Below are positions 24,270 through 33,465 of a DNA stretch of 64,000 bases, in pieces; within the stretch, counting starts at the first letter, position 1, and every line of letters begins with the position of its first letter. The notes below the pieces were generated by a model. It did not search any database and was not told where the DNA came from. It saw only the letters and a program-made list of their open reading frames with translations. Origin of the DNA: Cyclobacteriaceae bacterium (GTDB lineage: Bacteria; Bacteroidota; Bacteroidia; Cytophagales; Cyclobacteriaceae). The translations under genes were made by a program, and so were the position numbers. The stretch lies in contig JAGQYI010000032.1 in NCBI GenBank assembly GCA_020436165.1, positions 1 through 64,000 of the forward strand, written 5' to 3'.

Positions 24270-24935
24270 TTATTCATCCGATACCAGGCCACGGTCAAGC
24301 GCTTCTTTCACGATCATGGCCGTATTCTTGGCATCCAGCTTCTTCATAATGTTTGTCCGGTGTGTGTCAACCGTTCGTTTGCTAATGTCAAGCTCATACC
24401 CGATTTGCTTGTTGCTAAAGCCTTTTACTATATAACCCAGTATTTCAAGCTCTCTTTCGGTAAGTTGAGAATCGGGCTTGTCTTTATCGGCTCTTACGCG
24501 AGAAGCCCTGTTGGCATAGCCGGTGATCATTATTTCGGTAACCTTAGGGCTAAAATGCTTTTCGCCATTGGCCACCTTACGGATAGCCTTGAGAAGTTCA
24601 GATCGTTTTACGTCTTTGGTAAGGTATCCCATGGCTCCATTGTCAACGGCTGTTAGCACGTATTCTTCATCTTCGTGCATGGAAAGGAGCAGCACCTTTG
24701 GTGTAATGTATTTTTCAGCCACAATTTGAGTAAACTCCAGCCCCGACATACCCGGCATGGTAATATCTGACATTACCACATCTATCTGATTGTTTTCTAT
24801 AAACTCAAGAGCATCCTGCGCATTATCGATCACATTCACTACTTCAATGTCTTCTTCGTCCTGAATCAACTTCAATAACCCATCACTCACAATTTGGTGA
24901 TCCTCAACCATTAATAACCGTATCTTCGTATTCAT
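24270..24935 (-). CDS. NarL/LuxR-family response regulator
   Basis: A 221-residue response regulator. The receiver domain (about 4-120) has the acidic pair E11-D12, the phosphorylation site Asp57 in VVMSDITMPGMSG, and the conserved Lys near YLTKDVKRSELL. The C-terminal LuxR helix-turn-helix (about 150-215) reads LTERELEILGYIVKGFSNKQIGYELDISKRTVDTHRTNIMKKL. It lies directly downstream of a NarX-type sensor kinase on the same strand (90 bases apart), its probable partner. I chose the ATG at 24935 (MNTKIRLL); a TTG two codons upstream is possible. Confidence 0.93.
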   Translation of the reverse strand: MNTKIRLLMVEDHQIVSDGLLKLIQDEEDIEVVNVIDNAQDALEFIENNQIDVVMSDITMPGMSGLEFTQIVAEKYITPKVLLLSMHEDEEYVLTAVDNGAMGYLTKDVKRSELLKAIRKVANGEKHFSPKVTEIMITGYANRASRVRADKDKPDSQLTERELEILGYIVKGFSNKQIGYELDISKRTVDTHRTNIMKKLDAKNTAMIVKEALDRGLVSDE

Positions 24936-25025
24936 AATCAATCAATTTGTGTATTGAGCGGTTGTTATTAAAATCTTACAAAAAATTAGTACTTCTTTCT
25001 CTAAATTAAAACCATAAATCCATTT

Positions 25026-26771
25026 TTAAGCCATTTTGCTTACCGGTATTAGAATATATACCCTCGATCCATTTTTAATTTTTGAGTTCAGCCTTCCCGA
25101 AAGAAATTTAATTCGCTGTTTTATATTAGATACCCCTTTACTCTTCAAATGTGCAGTTTCTGCGTTTTTCAGGTCATACCCTACTCCATTGTCAGACAAG
25201 AAAATGCTCAGGTAGTTCTTGTAAAGCGACATTCTTAAATTGACCTCAGATGCTCTTGAATGCTTTACCGTATTGTTCAAAAGCTCTTGAATGATACGGT
25301 AGATACTTATCTCCTGGCTCTGATCGAAACGGATCTTACTGTCAGGCGCCTGCAGGTGAATGGTTACGGGTGTTCTTTTAAAGAGTTCGTCTACCAGGGC
25401 CTGAATAGCCCCAAACAAGCCGAACTTCATAAGCACCTGGGGCATAAGGTTATTAGCAATAGCCCGTATGGTGGTTCTGGATTTTTGAAGCAGCTCGAAC
25501 ACTTCAGACAAGCTTTTATCTATTTCCTTGTTCTCAAATTCTTCTGTGAGCGACTCAATGTGGTTCAGGTTGAAGTACACAGCTGTGAGTATTTGTCCCA
25601 GGCCATCGTGCAATTCCATTGACATGCGCTGCCGCTCATCTTCCTGGCCAAAAATAATTGCTTCAGAGCCGATCTTCTCACGTTGCATTATCAGCTCGCG
25701 TTTTCTTTTGTCGGCAGCTTTCAAGCGATGCTCCATCTTGGCCTGTTTGGTCACGTCCATTATAATACCAATACGTTTGCTGGCTGTACCGTCCGGCCCT
25801 AAAATGGTTTCGCCTTTGGAATATAAATGCTTAACCTCGCCTTTCTTGGTAACGATCTTAAAATTCAAAGGCTTAATATTACCTATGGTAAGTTTTTTAT
25901 GTTTTTGATTATCCCTTTTGAATCGCTCCAGGTCGTCTTTATGAACAAATTTCATAAAACCTTCCATGGTGCCATCAAATTCATGGTGCGACAAGTCGAG
26001 AATTCTGTAGATCTCATCTGAAATAACAAATTCATTGGTTTTAATAAACCACTCAAAATTGCCCATGCTGGCTATGCGCTCAGCATATTTCAGGCGTGCC
26101 TCACTTTGCTCAATTGCTTCTTCGTATGCTTTTTGGCGGGTAATGTCCTGAATACTCCAAAGTACGGTTTTGGGGTTGCCCTGGGGAGATAATTTTACTC
26201 TGCCATTTGCAAGAATGTGCACTATATTTTCTGGTGAAGAAGCCAGCCGAAATTCCAAACGAAAGACCGAGCGATTGTTGATAGCGTTATGAGATGCCCT
26301 GTGAACCCGTCCAATATCGTTTGGGTGAATGAGTGTAACAAGGTCGTTGAAAAAAAATGGCTGATCGGGCTCGATTTTAAGAATACGGATTGCCCCTTCG
26401 GAACAAGATATTTCTTCCGTTTCAATATCCATTTCAAAATAGCCGATCTGAGCAATTTCTTCAGCCATGCTCAAACGATCTTCCTCCTTCTCGCTTTCAA
26501 TGGCATCGGAAATCTCACAATTGACCAACTCTGTAGAGTCAATTACCGACTTTGTTATCTGAAGATGCTTTTTGGAGTTATTAATTGTTAGCTCACCTTC
26601 ATAATTTCCTTCCAGATTTATTTTTTCAAAAAGGATTGAAGGCAAAACATCTTTGGCGCTCTTACCAATATTTGATTCATCTAAAAAAGGCCATTCACAG
26701 TTTTCCAGGCGTTCTATTGCGCCTATTTTTCCGTTAACCAGAACCAAACTTGCCAACTTGCCTTCTTTCAT
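25026..26771 (-). CDS. PAS-domain sensor histidine kinase (NarX/LiaS type)
   Basis: A 581-residue soluble sensor kinase. Three PAS or PAS-like modules fill about residues 1-345 (SMAEEIAQIGYFEMDIETEEI...; RIASMGNFEWFIKTNEF...), with PAC-type ends such as VLWSIQDITRQ and RIGIIMDVTKQ. The HisKA_3 dimerisation helix carries the phospho-acceptor His in RQRMSMELHDGLGQIL (about residue 388). The HATPase domain ends the protein: IYRIIQELLNNTVKHS (N box) and LFLSDNGVGYDLK (G1 box). No transmembrane segment is visible, so it senses something inside the cell, possibly a bound cofactor. It should phosphorylate the NarL-type regulator encoded next. Confidence 0.9.
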   Translation of the reverse strand: MKEGKLASLVLVNGKIGAIERLENCEWPFLDESNIGKSAKDVLPSILFEKINLEGNYEGELTINNSKKHLQITKSVIDSTELVNCEISDAIESEKEEDRLSMAEEIAQIGYFEMDIETEEISCSEGAIRILKIEPDQPFFFNDLVTLIHPNDIGRVHRASHNAINNRSVFRLEFRLASSPENIVHILANGRVKLSPQGNPKTVLWSIQDITRQKAYEEAIEQSEARLKYAERIASMGNFEWFIKTNEFVISDEIYRILDLSHHEFDGTMEGFMKFVHKDDLERFKRDNQKHKKLTIGNIKPLNFKIVTKKGEVKHLYSKGETILGPDGTASKRIGIIMDVTKQAKMEHRLKAADKRKRELIMQREKIGSEAIIFGQEDERQRMSMELHDGLGQILTAVYFNLNHIESLTEEFENKEIDKSLSEVFELLQKSRTTIRAIANNLMPQVLMKFGLFGAIQALVDELFKRTPVTIHLQAPDSKIRFDQSQEISIYRIIQELLNNTVKHSRASEVNLRMSLYKNYLSIFLSDNGVGYDLKNAETAHLKSKGVSNIKQRIKFLSGRLNSKIKNGSRVYILIPVSKMA

Positions 26772-26896
26772 GCCATAAATCTAAAAAAACACAACTGTAC
26801 TTTCATTGTATTAGCCCATCAGAATTTCGCTTTCCATTTTTCACAATTGATCTCAGTTTTTATTTGAAGGCGATTACTTAAACGCCTCGTGTTTAG

Positions 26897-26904
26897 TAAG
26901 TTTG
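26897..26904 (+). promoter_or_regulatory. candidate -7 box of the chemosensory cluster
   Basis: TAAGTTTG matches TAnnTTTG and lies 24 bases before the parA-like start codon. A TTTG at 26863-26866 is farther away than the usual -33 spacing. It is the only recognisable promoter element before this long run of same-strand genes. Confidence 0.5.
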
Positions 26905-26927
26905 CACAATTATAATATTTTAGTCGT

Positions 26928-27680
26928 ATGAAGTTCATCTCCATTGTAAACCAAAAAGGAGGTACAGGCAAAACAACCACAGCCATAAGTCTTGGCTCTG
27001 TTTTGGCTCAAAAAGGTAAAAAAGTGCTTCTTATTGATCTGGACCCTCAAGGTAATTTGAGCTATTCCTTAGGACAAGATGAGTTTGAGTACAGTATCGG
27101 GGATGTGCTTATGGGAGATGCGACTGTTAAGGACAGTATTCTTTCTATTGAAGAAGAAGGATTCGATATGATACCTTCTTCAATTGATCTTGCCAATGTT
27201 GAAATAACCCTTGCACAGGTTAAAAACAGGGAAACGCAATTAAAGGATGCATTAAAAAACCTACGAGGTTACGACTATGTACTTATTGACTGTCCGCCCT
27301 CATTTTCCGTACTTGCGATCAATTCTTTAACCCTCTCCAGCGAGGTTCTGATTCCCATGCAAATGACAGCACTTAGTCTTCAGGGATTGGAGCTTATTTA
27401 TACAACTGTAGAGCGGGTAAAAGAAGCACTAAACCCCAAACTTAATATTTTGGGCATTTTGCCTGTAATGATTGATAAAAGACGTAAATTGAGCAGCGAG
27501 GTAAAGGCATACATTGAGGAAAATTTTGATATTCACTTATTTGAAACAGGAATAAGAAATAATGTGAAGGCTGCCGAGGCTCCCTCCTTTGGCCAGAGTG
27601 TTATTTATTATGCACCAAATTCAAACAGTGCTCAAGACTATCAGGCATTTGCAAACGAGTTTTTATCTATTGTGAAATAA
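26928..27680 (+). CDS. ParA/Soj-family ATPase at the head of the che cluster
   Basis: A 250-residue deviant-Walker ATPase. NQKGGTGKTTTAISLGSVLA (about 8-27) holds the signature and catalytic lysines; LLIDLDPQGNLSYSLG and DYVLIDCPPSFSVLAINSL supply the Walker A' and B motifs. Proteins of this type position chromosomes, plasmids or large protein assemblies. Located first in a chemosensory cluster and without a ParB gene next to it, it more likely positions the chemoreceptor array, like ParC of Vibrio and PpfA of Rhodobacter. Only one base separates its stop from the next start, so co-expression is certain in practice. Confidence 0.88.
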   Translation: MKFISIVNQKGGTGKTTTAISLGSVLAQKGKKVLLIDLDPQGNLSYSLGQDEFEYSIGDVLMGDATVKDSILSIEEEGFDMIPSSIDLANVEITLAQVKNRETQLKDALKNLRGYDYVLIDCPPSFSVLAINSLTLSSEVLIPMQMTALSLQGLELIYTTVERVKEALNPKLNILGILPVMIDKRRKLSSEVKAYIEENFDIHLFETGIRNNVKAAEAPSFGQSVIYYAPNSNSAQDYQAFANEFLSIVK

Positions 27681-27681
27681 G

Positions 27682-28272
27682 ATGGCACTAGGGAATAATC
27701 TTAAACGTTTAAAAAAGGACAGTCTTATTCCTGAAAAAAAGAAGGAAACTGTTTCTGAACCGAAAGTAAAAAAGGTTGCCAGACCCAAAGCTTCAGTTCC
27801 TGAAAAAAAGAAAGATTCAACACCCAAAAAAAATAAGGAAGAAGTAGCCCAAACCGCTCCTGTCAGCGAAACCAAAGCTACTTCGGCAGCTCAGCCAATT
27901 ATGGCTGCCAATCTGGAAGAAAAAATATTGTTAGGAGGAGATGGCAATTCATCAATAACAGCTAAGCTGATCCCTTCAAGAAGAAAATCGGTTCGAAAGA
28001 CAAAGCTTATTTTTGAAGGCTCTATGAGCTTGCTGGAGGCGGAAGCAATTAAAGATTGTCTCTTGACCACGTTTAATGAATACGACCTGATCGACATTCA
28101 ACTGTCCAACATCACACAACTTGATATCATTCCTATTCAACTGATTAAAGCTTTTGTAGGGTATTACCCCGATAAAAAAGTAAAAATAGATTCCGATTTG
28201 CCTTTTGATATAAAAATAATTGTTGAAAGAGCAGGTTTTGGCTCATTGATGTTTAAAGAAGAGGTTGCTTAA
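27682..28272 (+). CDS. STAS-like protein with lysine-rich linker
   Basis: A 196-residue protein in two parts. Residues 1-85 are Lys/Pro/Glu-rich and look disordered. Residues about 95-196 look like a STAS domain of the MlaB or anti-sigma-factor-antagonist sort: KTKLIFEGSMSLLEAEAIKDCLL, then YDLIDIQLSNITQLDIIPIQLIKAF, and VKIDSDLPFDIKIIVERAGFGSLM. The Ser or Thr usually phosphorylated in antagonists would sit near NITQLD, where a Thr is present. STAS-type proteins occur beside CheA in several environmental bacteria, but their role there is not settled. It could be the link between the chemosensory half and the Sia-type partner switch at the other end of the cluster. Confidence 0.6.
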   Translation: MALGNNLKRLKKDSLIPEKKKETVSEPKVKKVARPKASVPEKKKDSTPKKNKEEVAQTAPVSETKATSAAQPIMAANLEEKILLGGDGNSSITAKLIPSRRKSVRKTKLIFEGSMSLLEAEAIKDCLLTTFNEYDLIDIQLSNITQLDIIPIQLIKAFVGYYPDKKVKIDSDLPFDIKIIVERAGFGSLMFKEEVA

Positions 28273-28273
28273 A

Positions 28274-28636
28274 ATGTCGAACACATTACTAATAGTTGAC
28301 GATTCCGAAAGTATTCGAGAGCTTATATCCGGCAACCTTACCGATGCCGGTTATAATGTAATTAAGGCAGTTAACGGACAAGATGGTCTGGACAAACTTA
28401 ATTCGGAAGTTAAACTTATTGTTACCGATTTGAATATGCCGGTGATGGACGGGATTACAATGGTTAAAAACATAAGAAGTAATCCTGATTACAGGCACAT
28501 GCCAATTATTATGCTAACTACGGAATCGCAGTTAGAAAAGAAGAATGCTGCACGCATGGCGGGTGCTACTGCCTGGATTGTGAAACCATTTGATGAAGAT
28601 AAATTGCTAGGGGTTGTTAAAAAATTTGTGCGCTAA
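28274..28636 (+). CDS. cheY: CheY-like single-domain response regulator
   Basis: A 120-residue receiver domain with no output domain. Acidic pair Asp9-Asp10, phosphorylation site Asp52 in IVTDLNMPVMDG, the switch Thr in IIMLTTES, and Lys in WIVKPFD. It should be phosphorylated by the CheA encoded next and carry the signal to the motility machinery, which in a gliding bacterium is not a flagellar motor. I chose the ATG at 28274; its TAA stop overlaps the cheA ATG by one base (TAATG), a sign of translational coupling. Confidence 0.93.
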   Translation: MSNTLLIVDDSESIRELISGNLTDAGYNVIKAVNGQDGLDKLNSEVKLIVTDLNMPVMDGITMVKNIRSNPDYRHMPIIMLTTESQLEKKNAARMAGATAWIVKPFDEDKLLGVVKKFVR

Positions 28637-30732
28637 TGGATAACATGAAAGCGGTATATCTGGAAGAAGCCAATGAGTTGTTGAACAACCTTGAAAATGC
28701 ATTGCTTCAACTGGATGAAACACCGGAAGAAAAAAGCTTAATAGAAGAGGTATTCAGAATAATGCATACCTTAAAAGGCAATAGCAGCATGTTTGGTTTT
28801 GCCAACATTGCCGAATTTATTCATAACCTGGAAACAGTGTATGATCATATTAGAGGTGGTAAGCAGCAAGTAACCAAAGAGCTGATCGACACTACCCTCG
28901 CCTCCATGGATCACATCAAGCAAATTGTGGATGACCATGAACTTAGCGATAGCTCCAACAAAGACAGACACGAAAGCCTCACCATACAGATATTGTCTTT
29001 TACGGGCGAAGCAGCTCCTACTCAAATAAAAGCAGAACCCAGGGAAGTTAAAGAAGTTGTAGCTCCTGAAAGCGCTGAAAAAACGTATCATATTCATTTC
29101 AAACCTGGCAAATCAGTTGTTAAGGATGGCAACAACCCTTTGTACCTTATAGATGAATTGTTCACGCTGGGAGAATGCAGGGCCCTGCCCTACACCGAAC
29201 GGGTGGAAGACATCAATAAATTTGATCCTAAGGATTGCATAACAGGATGGAGCATATTTCTTGCTACTGAAAAGGCTGAAAATGATATAAAGGACGTTTT
29301 TGTTTTTGTAGAAACTGGCTCGGAAATAAAAGTTGAAAAACTTAGTGATAATAACCTTTTTAAAAACGGCTCATTTAAAGAAAATTTGAGCTCAATGGTG
29401 CTCGAAAATGCACCTGTCGACATTTCTGTACTACAAATTGTGGAAGAAGCACCTGTTAGCTCTTCCGGTATAACAAAGACAGCCGAAGCACCTGAACCTC
29501 AAAAGGTGGATAAGCCTAAAGAAACACGGGCTGCAACACCTGCGGCAAAAGAAAAAGCCGTTACCAGCATTCGGGTACAATCTGAGAAACTGGATGAACT
29601 GATGAACCTTGTTAGTGAGTTGATCACTACTCAGGCAGCTCTAAGCTTGTATACGGATAAACAATCCAACTCGGAACTTGAGAGCATCTCGGAGAACGTT
29701 GAAAAACTTTCAAGGCAGTTAAGAGACATTGCATTTGGTATGACGCTCATACCGATCAATAATATGTTTGGCAGATTCCAGCGAATGGTACGGGATATTT
29801 CCAAGGAATTAGGAAAAGAAGTTGCCTTTATTACAGAGGGAGGCGAAACAGAACTGGACAAATCCATTATTGAGAGCCTTACCGACCCCTTGATGCATAT
29901 TTTGCGCAACAGCCTCGATCATGGTATTGAAAGCAAAGAAGAGCGGCAAGCTCTGGGAAAACCGGAAAGAGGAACAATTGTGTTAAGAGCGTATTATTCC
30001 GGCACTAATGTGAATGTGGAGATACGCGATGACGGAAAAGGTATTAATCCGGATGTGATCAGAGAAAAAGCCATAGAAAAAGGAGTAATACAGGAAGATT
30101 CCGTACTGTCCAAAAAAGAAATTTTCAACCTTATTTTTCATGCAGGTTTCTCCACAGCCAAGGTAATTACGGATGTATCAGGCCGAGGAGTTGGAATGGA
30201 CGTTGTTCGCAGAAACATTAATAACCTCAGAGGTGAGATCGACATAGAGTCAGAGGTAAACGAGGGCACTACGTTAACAATTTCCTTGCCTTTGAGCCTT
30301 TCTATTATTGATGGCCTATTAATTGAGCTGGGTAAAGGTTATTTTGTTGTGCCATTGGCAGCTATAGATAAATGCTACACCCATGCCGATGCCAAAGAGG
30401 TAAACAAGTTTACCAATATAATGGAGCTTGATAACGAGCAAATACCATACATCGACCTAAGGGAGATTTTCCATGTTAAGGACGAGTTGAAACAAGACAT
30501 AACACGACAAATTGTTGTTGTAAACAATGGCAAAGGGCGCGTTGGCCTTATCTGCGACCATATTATTGGCGAATACCAGGCAGTTATCAAGCCATTGGGT
30601 GTTTACTTCAAAGAACAAGACCATATTTCAGGTTCTACCATTCTGGGAGATGGAACGGTTGCATTGGTTTTTGATACCAACCGACTGGTTAAAAAATATG
30701 TTACAAAGCATGAAGACATTAAATTATCATGA
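28636..30732 (+). CDS. cheA: chemotaxis histidine kinase CheA
   Basis: A 698-residue kinase of the chemosensory pathway. P1 phosphotransfer domain at about 1-110 with phospho-acceptor His44 in IMHTLKGNSSMFGF. A central segment (about 145-270: HFKPGKSVVKDGNNPLYLIDELFTLGE) takes the place of P2. Dimerisation P3 at about 315-375 (RVQSEKLDELMNLVSELITTQ). HATPase P4: LTDPLMHILRNSLDHGIES (N box), VEIRDDGKGINPD (G1) and SGRGVGMDVVRRNI (G2). The CheW-like P5 ends the protein. It phosphorylates CheY and CheB in response to the receptor. The stop overlaps the next start by four bases (ATGA). Confidence 0.96.
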   Translation: MDNMKAVYLEEANELLNNLENALLQLDETPEEKSLIEEVFRIMHTLKGNSSMFGFANIAEFIHNLETVYDHIRGGKQQVTKELIDTTLASMDHIKQIVDDHELSDSSNKDRHESLTIQILSFTGEAAPTQIKAEPREVKEVVAPESAEKTYHIHFKPGKSVVKDGNNPLYLIDELFTLGECRALPYTERVEDINKFDPKDCITGWSIFLATEKAENDIKDVFVFVETGSEIKVEKLSDNNLFKNGSFKENLSSMVLENAPVDISVLQIVEEAPVSSSGITKTAEAPEPQKVDKPKETRAATPAAKEKAVTSIRVQSEKLDELMNLVSELITTQAALSLYTDKQSNSELESISENVEKLSRQLRDIAFGMTLIPINNMFGRFQRMVRDISKELGKEVAFITEGGETELDKSIIESLTDPLMHILRNSLDHGIESKEERQALGKPERGTIVLRAYYSGTNVNVEIRDDGKGINPDVIREKAIEKGVIQEDSVLSKKEIFNLIFHAGFSTAKVITDVSGRGVGMDVVRRNINNLRGEIDIESEVNEGTTLTISLPLSLSIIDGLLIELGKGYFVVPLAAIDKCYTHADAKEVNKFTNIMELDNEQIPYIDLREIFHVKDELKQDITRQIVVVNNGKGRVGLICDHIIGEYQAVIKPLGVYFKEQDHISGSTILGDGTVALVFDTNRLVKKYVTKHEDIKLS

Positions 30733-31697
30733 GTGTAAAGTCAAACAATAACGATTTTCTGTCTTTTGAAATAGATAAAGAGTTATTTGGGATTAACTTA
30801 AATAGTCTGAACCAAATAATTGAATCACCGGAGCTTACCAAAGTGCCAAAGGCTTCTGATTTGCTGGAGGGAATTATTTACCACAACAACAAACTTCTGC
30901 CAATTGTAAATCTTCAGAACTGGCTCAATATAGAAAATCATGGCATTGGGGAAAGGAATAATGTACTCGTAATTGAATTACATTCAGAAGAAGGAGTTAT
31001 TGATGCAGGTTTAAAAGTTGATAAGGTATTAGAAGTAGTCCATTTTGAAGACGAAGAAATTGAAAAGGTTCCTGAAGTTGGTAACGGAAATACGAAGTAC
31101 ATAAGAGGGGTTTCCCGTTATCTTGATAAGTTTATTATGCTTATTGATGTTGAAGAACTTTTCACAGAAAAAGAGCTTGAAACCATTAAGCAATCAAGAG
31201 ATGTAAAAGCGGAAGATACGCTTGAAGAAATAGCGCTGGGAGACAGCTTTGTAAACACCTACCTAACCTTTACACTTGGCAAAGAAAAACTGGCCGTTGA
31301 TGCCAATAAAGTAGTAGAGATACTGGACGTGCCCAATATAACTCCGGTACCTGGCTCTGAAGCACACCTTGCGGGCATTGTTAACATACGAGGCAGCATT
31401 TTGCCTGTAGTTGATACCCGTCTCAAATTCAACATTGATATCACTGAAGAAAATGAGAAAATAACCACCGTTATGGTGCTTGATGTGCTTGTAAATGGAG
31501 ATGAGATTTCCGTTGGAGCCATTGTAGATTCAGTAACCGACATTATAGAAATAGACGAAGAAAAAATTAATGAAACGGTAAGTTTAGACCTGCCCTTTAA
31601 TCCTGAATATCTTAAAGGAGTAGCCAATGTAAACAACCATTTTATTCAACTTATGAATATTGATAAGGTCTTTGAACTTAAGGCCATCGAAAAATAA
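30729..31697 (+). CDS. cheW: CheW-type coupling protein with two CheW domains
   Basis: A 322-residue adaptor that links receptor to CheA. Unlike the usual 160-residue single-domain CheW, it holds two CheW folds: residues about 8-150 (FEIDKELFGINLNSLNQII...LLEGIIYHNNKLLPIVNL...) and about 175-318 (FTLGKEKLAVDANKVVEIL...HLAGIVNIRGSILPVVDTR...). The second copy keeps the NIRG and DxR signature better than the first. A double CheW could cross-link neighbouring receptors or kinases in the array. Its ATG overlaps the cheA stop. Confidence 0.92.
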   Translation: MSVKSNNNDFLSFEIDKELFGINLNSLNQIIESPELTKVPKASDLLEGIIYHNNKLLPIVNLQNWLNIENHGIGERNNVLVIELHSEEGVIDAGLKVDKVLEVVHFEDEEIEKVPEVGNGNTKYIRGVSRYLDKFIMLIDVEELFTEKELETIKQSRDVKAEDTLEEIALGDSFVNTYLTFTLGKEKLAVDANKVVEILDVPNITPVPGSEAHLAGIVNIRGSILPVVDTRLKFNIDITEENEKITTVMVLDVLVNGDEISVGAIVDSVTDIIEIDEEKINETVSLDLPFNPEYLKGVANVNNHFIQLMNIDKVFELKAIEK

Positions 31698-31722
31698 TTA
31701 GCAACAATTAATAAAAAGTGAA

Positions 31723-33444
31723 ATGATCAACCCATTTAGAAATTTAAAACTAAGAGCCAAACTAGTCATCGGATTCATTGTACTGGTTTTCACCTTTATT
31801 GCCAGTTCGGCTTTGGTTTATAATGCTGTAAACAACTCTCAAAAGATTATTTCCAACCTCTATGCAGGTAAAGGAGATGATGTGGTTAAACTGGAAGACC
31901 TGAAAGATATAATCACGCGATCAAAGGAATATACATTTAGTTGGATATATGCTGGTACAGAAGAAGAAGAATCAAAAAACAAATTAATTGAAATACATGA
32001 CACGAAATACAATAAATTAAAATCGGAGCTGGAAAGTATGATTGAGAATTGGAGCTCCAATACTCAGGATACATTAAATTCAGTTTTAACCAATTTTGAT
32101 TCGGTAGTAAGTGCCCAAAAGATAGTAATGGAGACTCTTCCATCGTTTGAAAGTTATAATGATCCTCTTGCTTTATTTAGCGCTAAAGAGCAAATGGAGT
32201 TCACAATAGCACCAATCACCGAAAGGATTTCTAAAAAGTTAGATCAACTTATTGCAATGAAATCTACCGAGGGAGCTACTCAAAAGGTAAACGATATTAT
32301 AGATCAAACAAAAAATACTATTTGGATCTCTGGCGTAATTGTTTTTGTGCTGGCCATTATTATTTCATTTATCATATCTGGCAATATTGCAAAAAGAACG
32401 AGTGAAGCAAGCGAAATAATTAAGTCCATGGCCAATGGCGATCTTACTCAAACCATCAATGTCTCAAACAACGATGAGATTGGGGAAATGATCAATCAAT
32501 TTCAGATAATGACAGACAGGTTAAAAGATGCCATTGGGGTTATTTTTGCTACTTCAGATGCCATAGGTGTATCAAGCGCCAAAATTAAGGATAGCTCTAA
32601 ACAAACTTCATTGGGTGCAACTGAACAGGCGGCTTCCGCAGAAGAAGTAGCTGCATCAATGGAAGAAATGTCTGCCAATATTCAGCAGAATACTGAAAAC
32701 GCGCAGCAAACAGAGAAAATTGCTATTCAAGCTTCTGAAGACATACAAGAAGGAAACTCAGCAGTTGCCCAAACGGTGGAATCAATGAAGACCATTGCCG
32801 ACAAGATTTCTATTATAGAAGAAATTGCACGACAAACCAACTTGCTTGCACTTAATGCCGCTGTAGAGGCTGCAAGGGCAGGTGAACATGGAAAAGGGTT
32901 TGCCGTTGTTGCAGCCGAGGTTAGAAAACTAGCCGAAAGAAGCCAGGAGGCGGCCACTGAAATTAATGAGCTTACAAGCTCAAGCTTAAAAATCTCTGAA
33001 AAAGCAGGAGGTTTACTCAAAGCAATTGTGCCTAATATTGATAAAACAGCTCGTTTGGTGCAAGAGATCACTGCTGCAAGTAAGGAACAAAATGCCGGTG
33101 CAGAACAAGTGAATAACGCATTGCAGGAATTAAACAATGTTGTTCAAAGAAATGCTTCATCTTCGGAAGAGATTGCCCATAATGCAGACGATCTAAGTAA
33201 GAAAGGAATGGAGCTTAAGGAAGCCGTTTCATTCTTTAAAATTGATGAAGCTGCCATTCACAAAGGTATTGCCAAAGCAAATCGGTCAACTGATGAAGGG
33301 TATAAATCTACAGTGAAACCGATGGCTAAACCTCAGGTAACTGAATCTGCTAAAGATGCTCCGGTGGTTGAAAATGACAAGACTCAAGACTCGGGAGTAG
33401 AAATAAGACTTGACGATGGAGATGAGGAATACGAGCGCTTTTAA
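31723..33444 (+). CDS. methyl-accepting chemotaxis protein
   Basis: A 573-residue transmembrane receptor. TM1 at about 12-32, a periplasmic four-helix-bundle sensor (about 33-195), TM2 at about 200-220 ([17 protein letters not shown]), a HAMP linker (about 222-275), then the cytoplasmic coiled coil. The hairpin tip is canonical: [41 protein letters not shown]. Glu/Gln-rich heptads around [20 protein letters not shown] are candidate methylation sites for the CheR below. The tail ends EEYERF, an aromatic-Glu-x-Phe end that resembles the CheR/CheB tether WExF of E. coli receptors. It is the only receptor in the cluster. The ligand is unknown. Confidence 0.95.
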   Translation: MINPFRNLKLRAKLVIGFIVLVFTFIASSALVYNAVNNSQKIISNLYAGKGDDVVKLEDLKDIITRSKEYTFSWIYAGTEEEESKNKLIEIHDTKYNKLKSELESMIENWSSNTQDTLNSVLTNFDSVVSAQKIVMETLPSFESYNDPLALFSAKEQMEFTIAPITERISKKLDQLIAMKSTEGATQKVNDIIDQTKNTIWISGVIVFVLAIIISFIISGNIAKRTSEASEIIKSMANGDLTQTINVSNNDEIGEMINQFQIMTDRLKDAIGVIFATSDAIGVSSAKIKDSSKQTSLGATEQAASAEEVAASMEEMSANIQQNTENAQQTEKIAIQASEDIQEGNSAVAQTVESMKTIADKISIIEEIARQTNLLALNAAVEAARAGEHGKGFAVVAAEVRKLAERSQEAATEINELTSSSLKISEKAGGLLKAIVPNIDKTARLVQEITAASKEQNAGAEQVNNALQELNNVVQRNASSSEEIAHNADDLSKKGMELKEAVSFFKIDEAAIHKGIAKANRSTDEGYKSTVKPMAKPQVTESAKDAPVVENDKTQDSGVEIRLDDGDEEYERF

Positions 33445-33465
33445 CAGTTTCACTTACTATGAAAT

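Noticed and set aside
26928-27680. ParA as part of a plasmid or chromosome partition locus
   Set aside because: No parB or parS-like repeats lie nearby, and it is one base from the next chemosensory-cluster gene, so array positioning is likelier.
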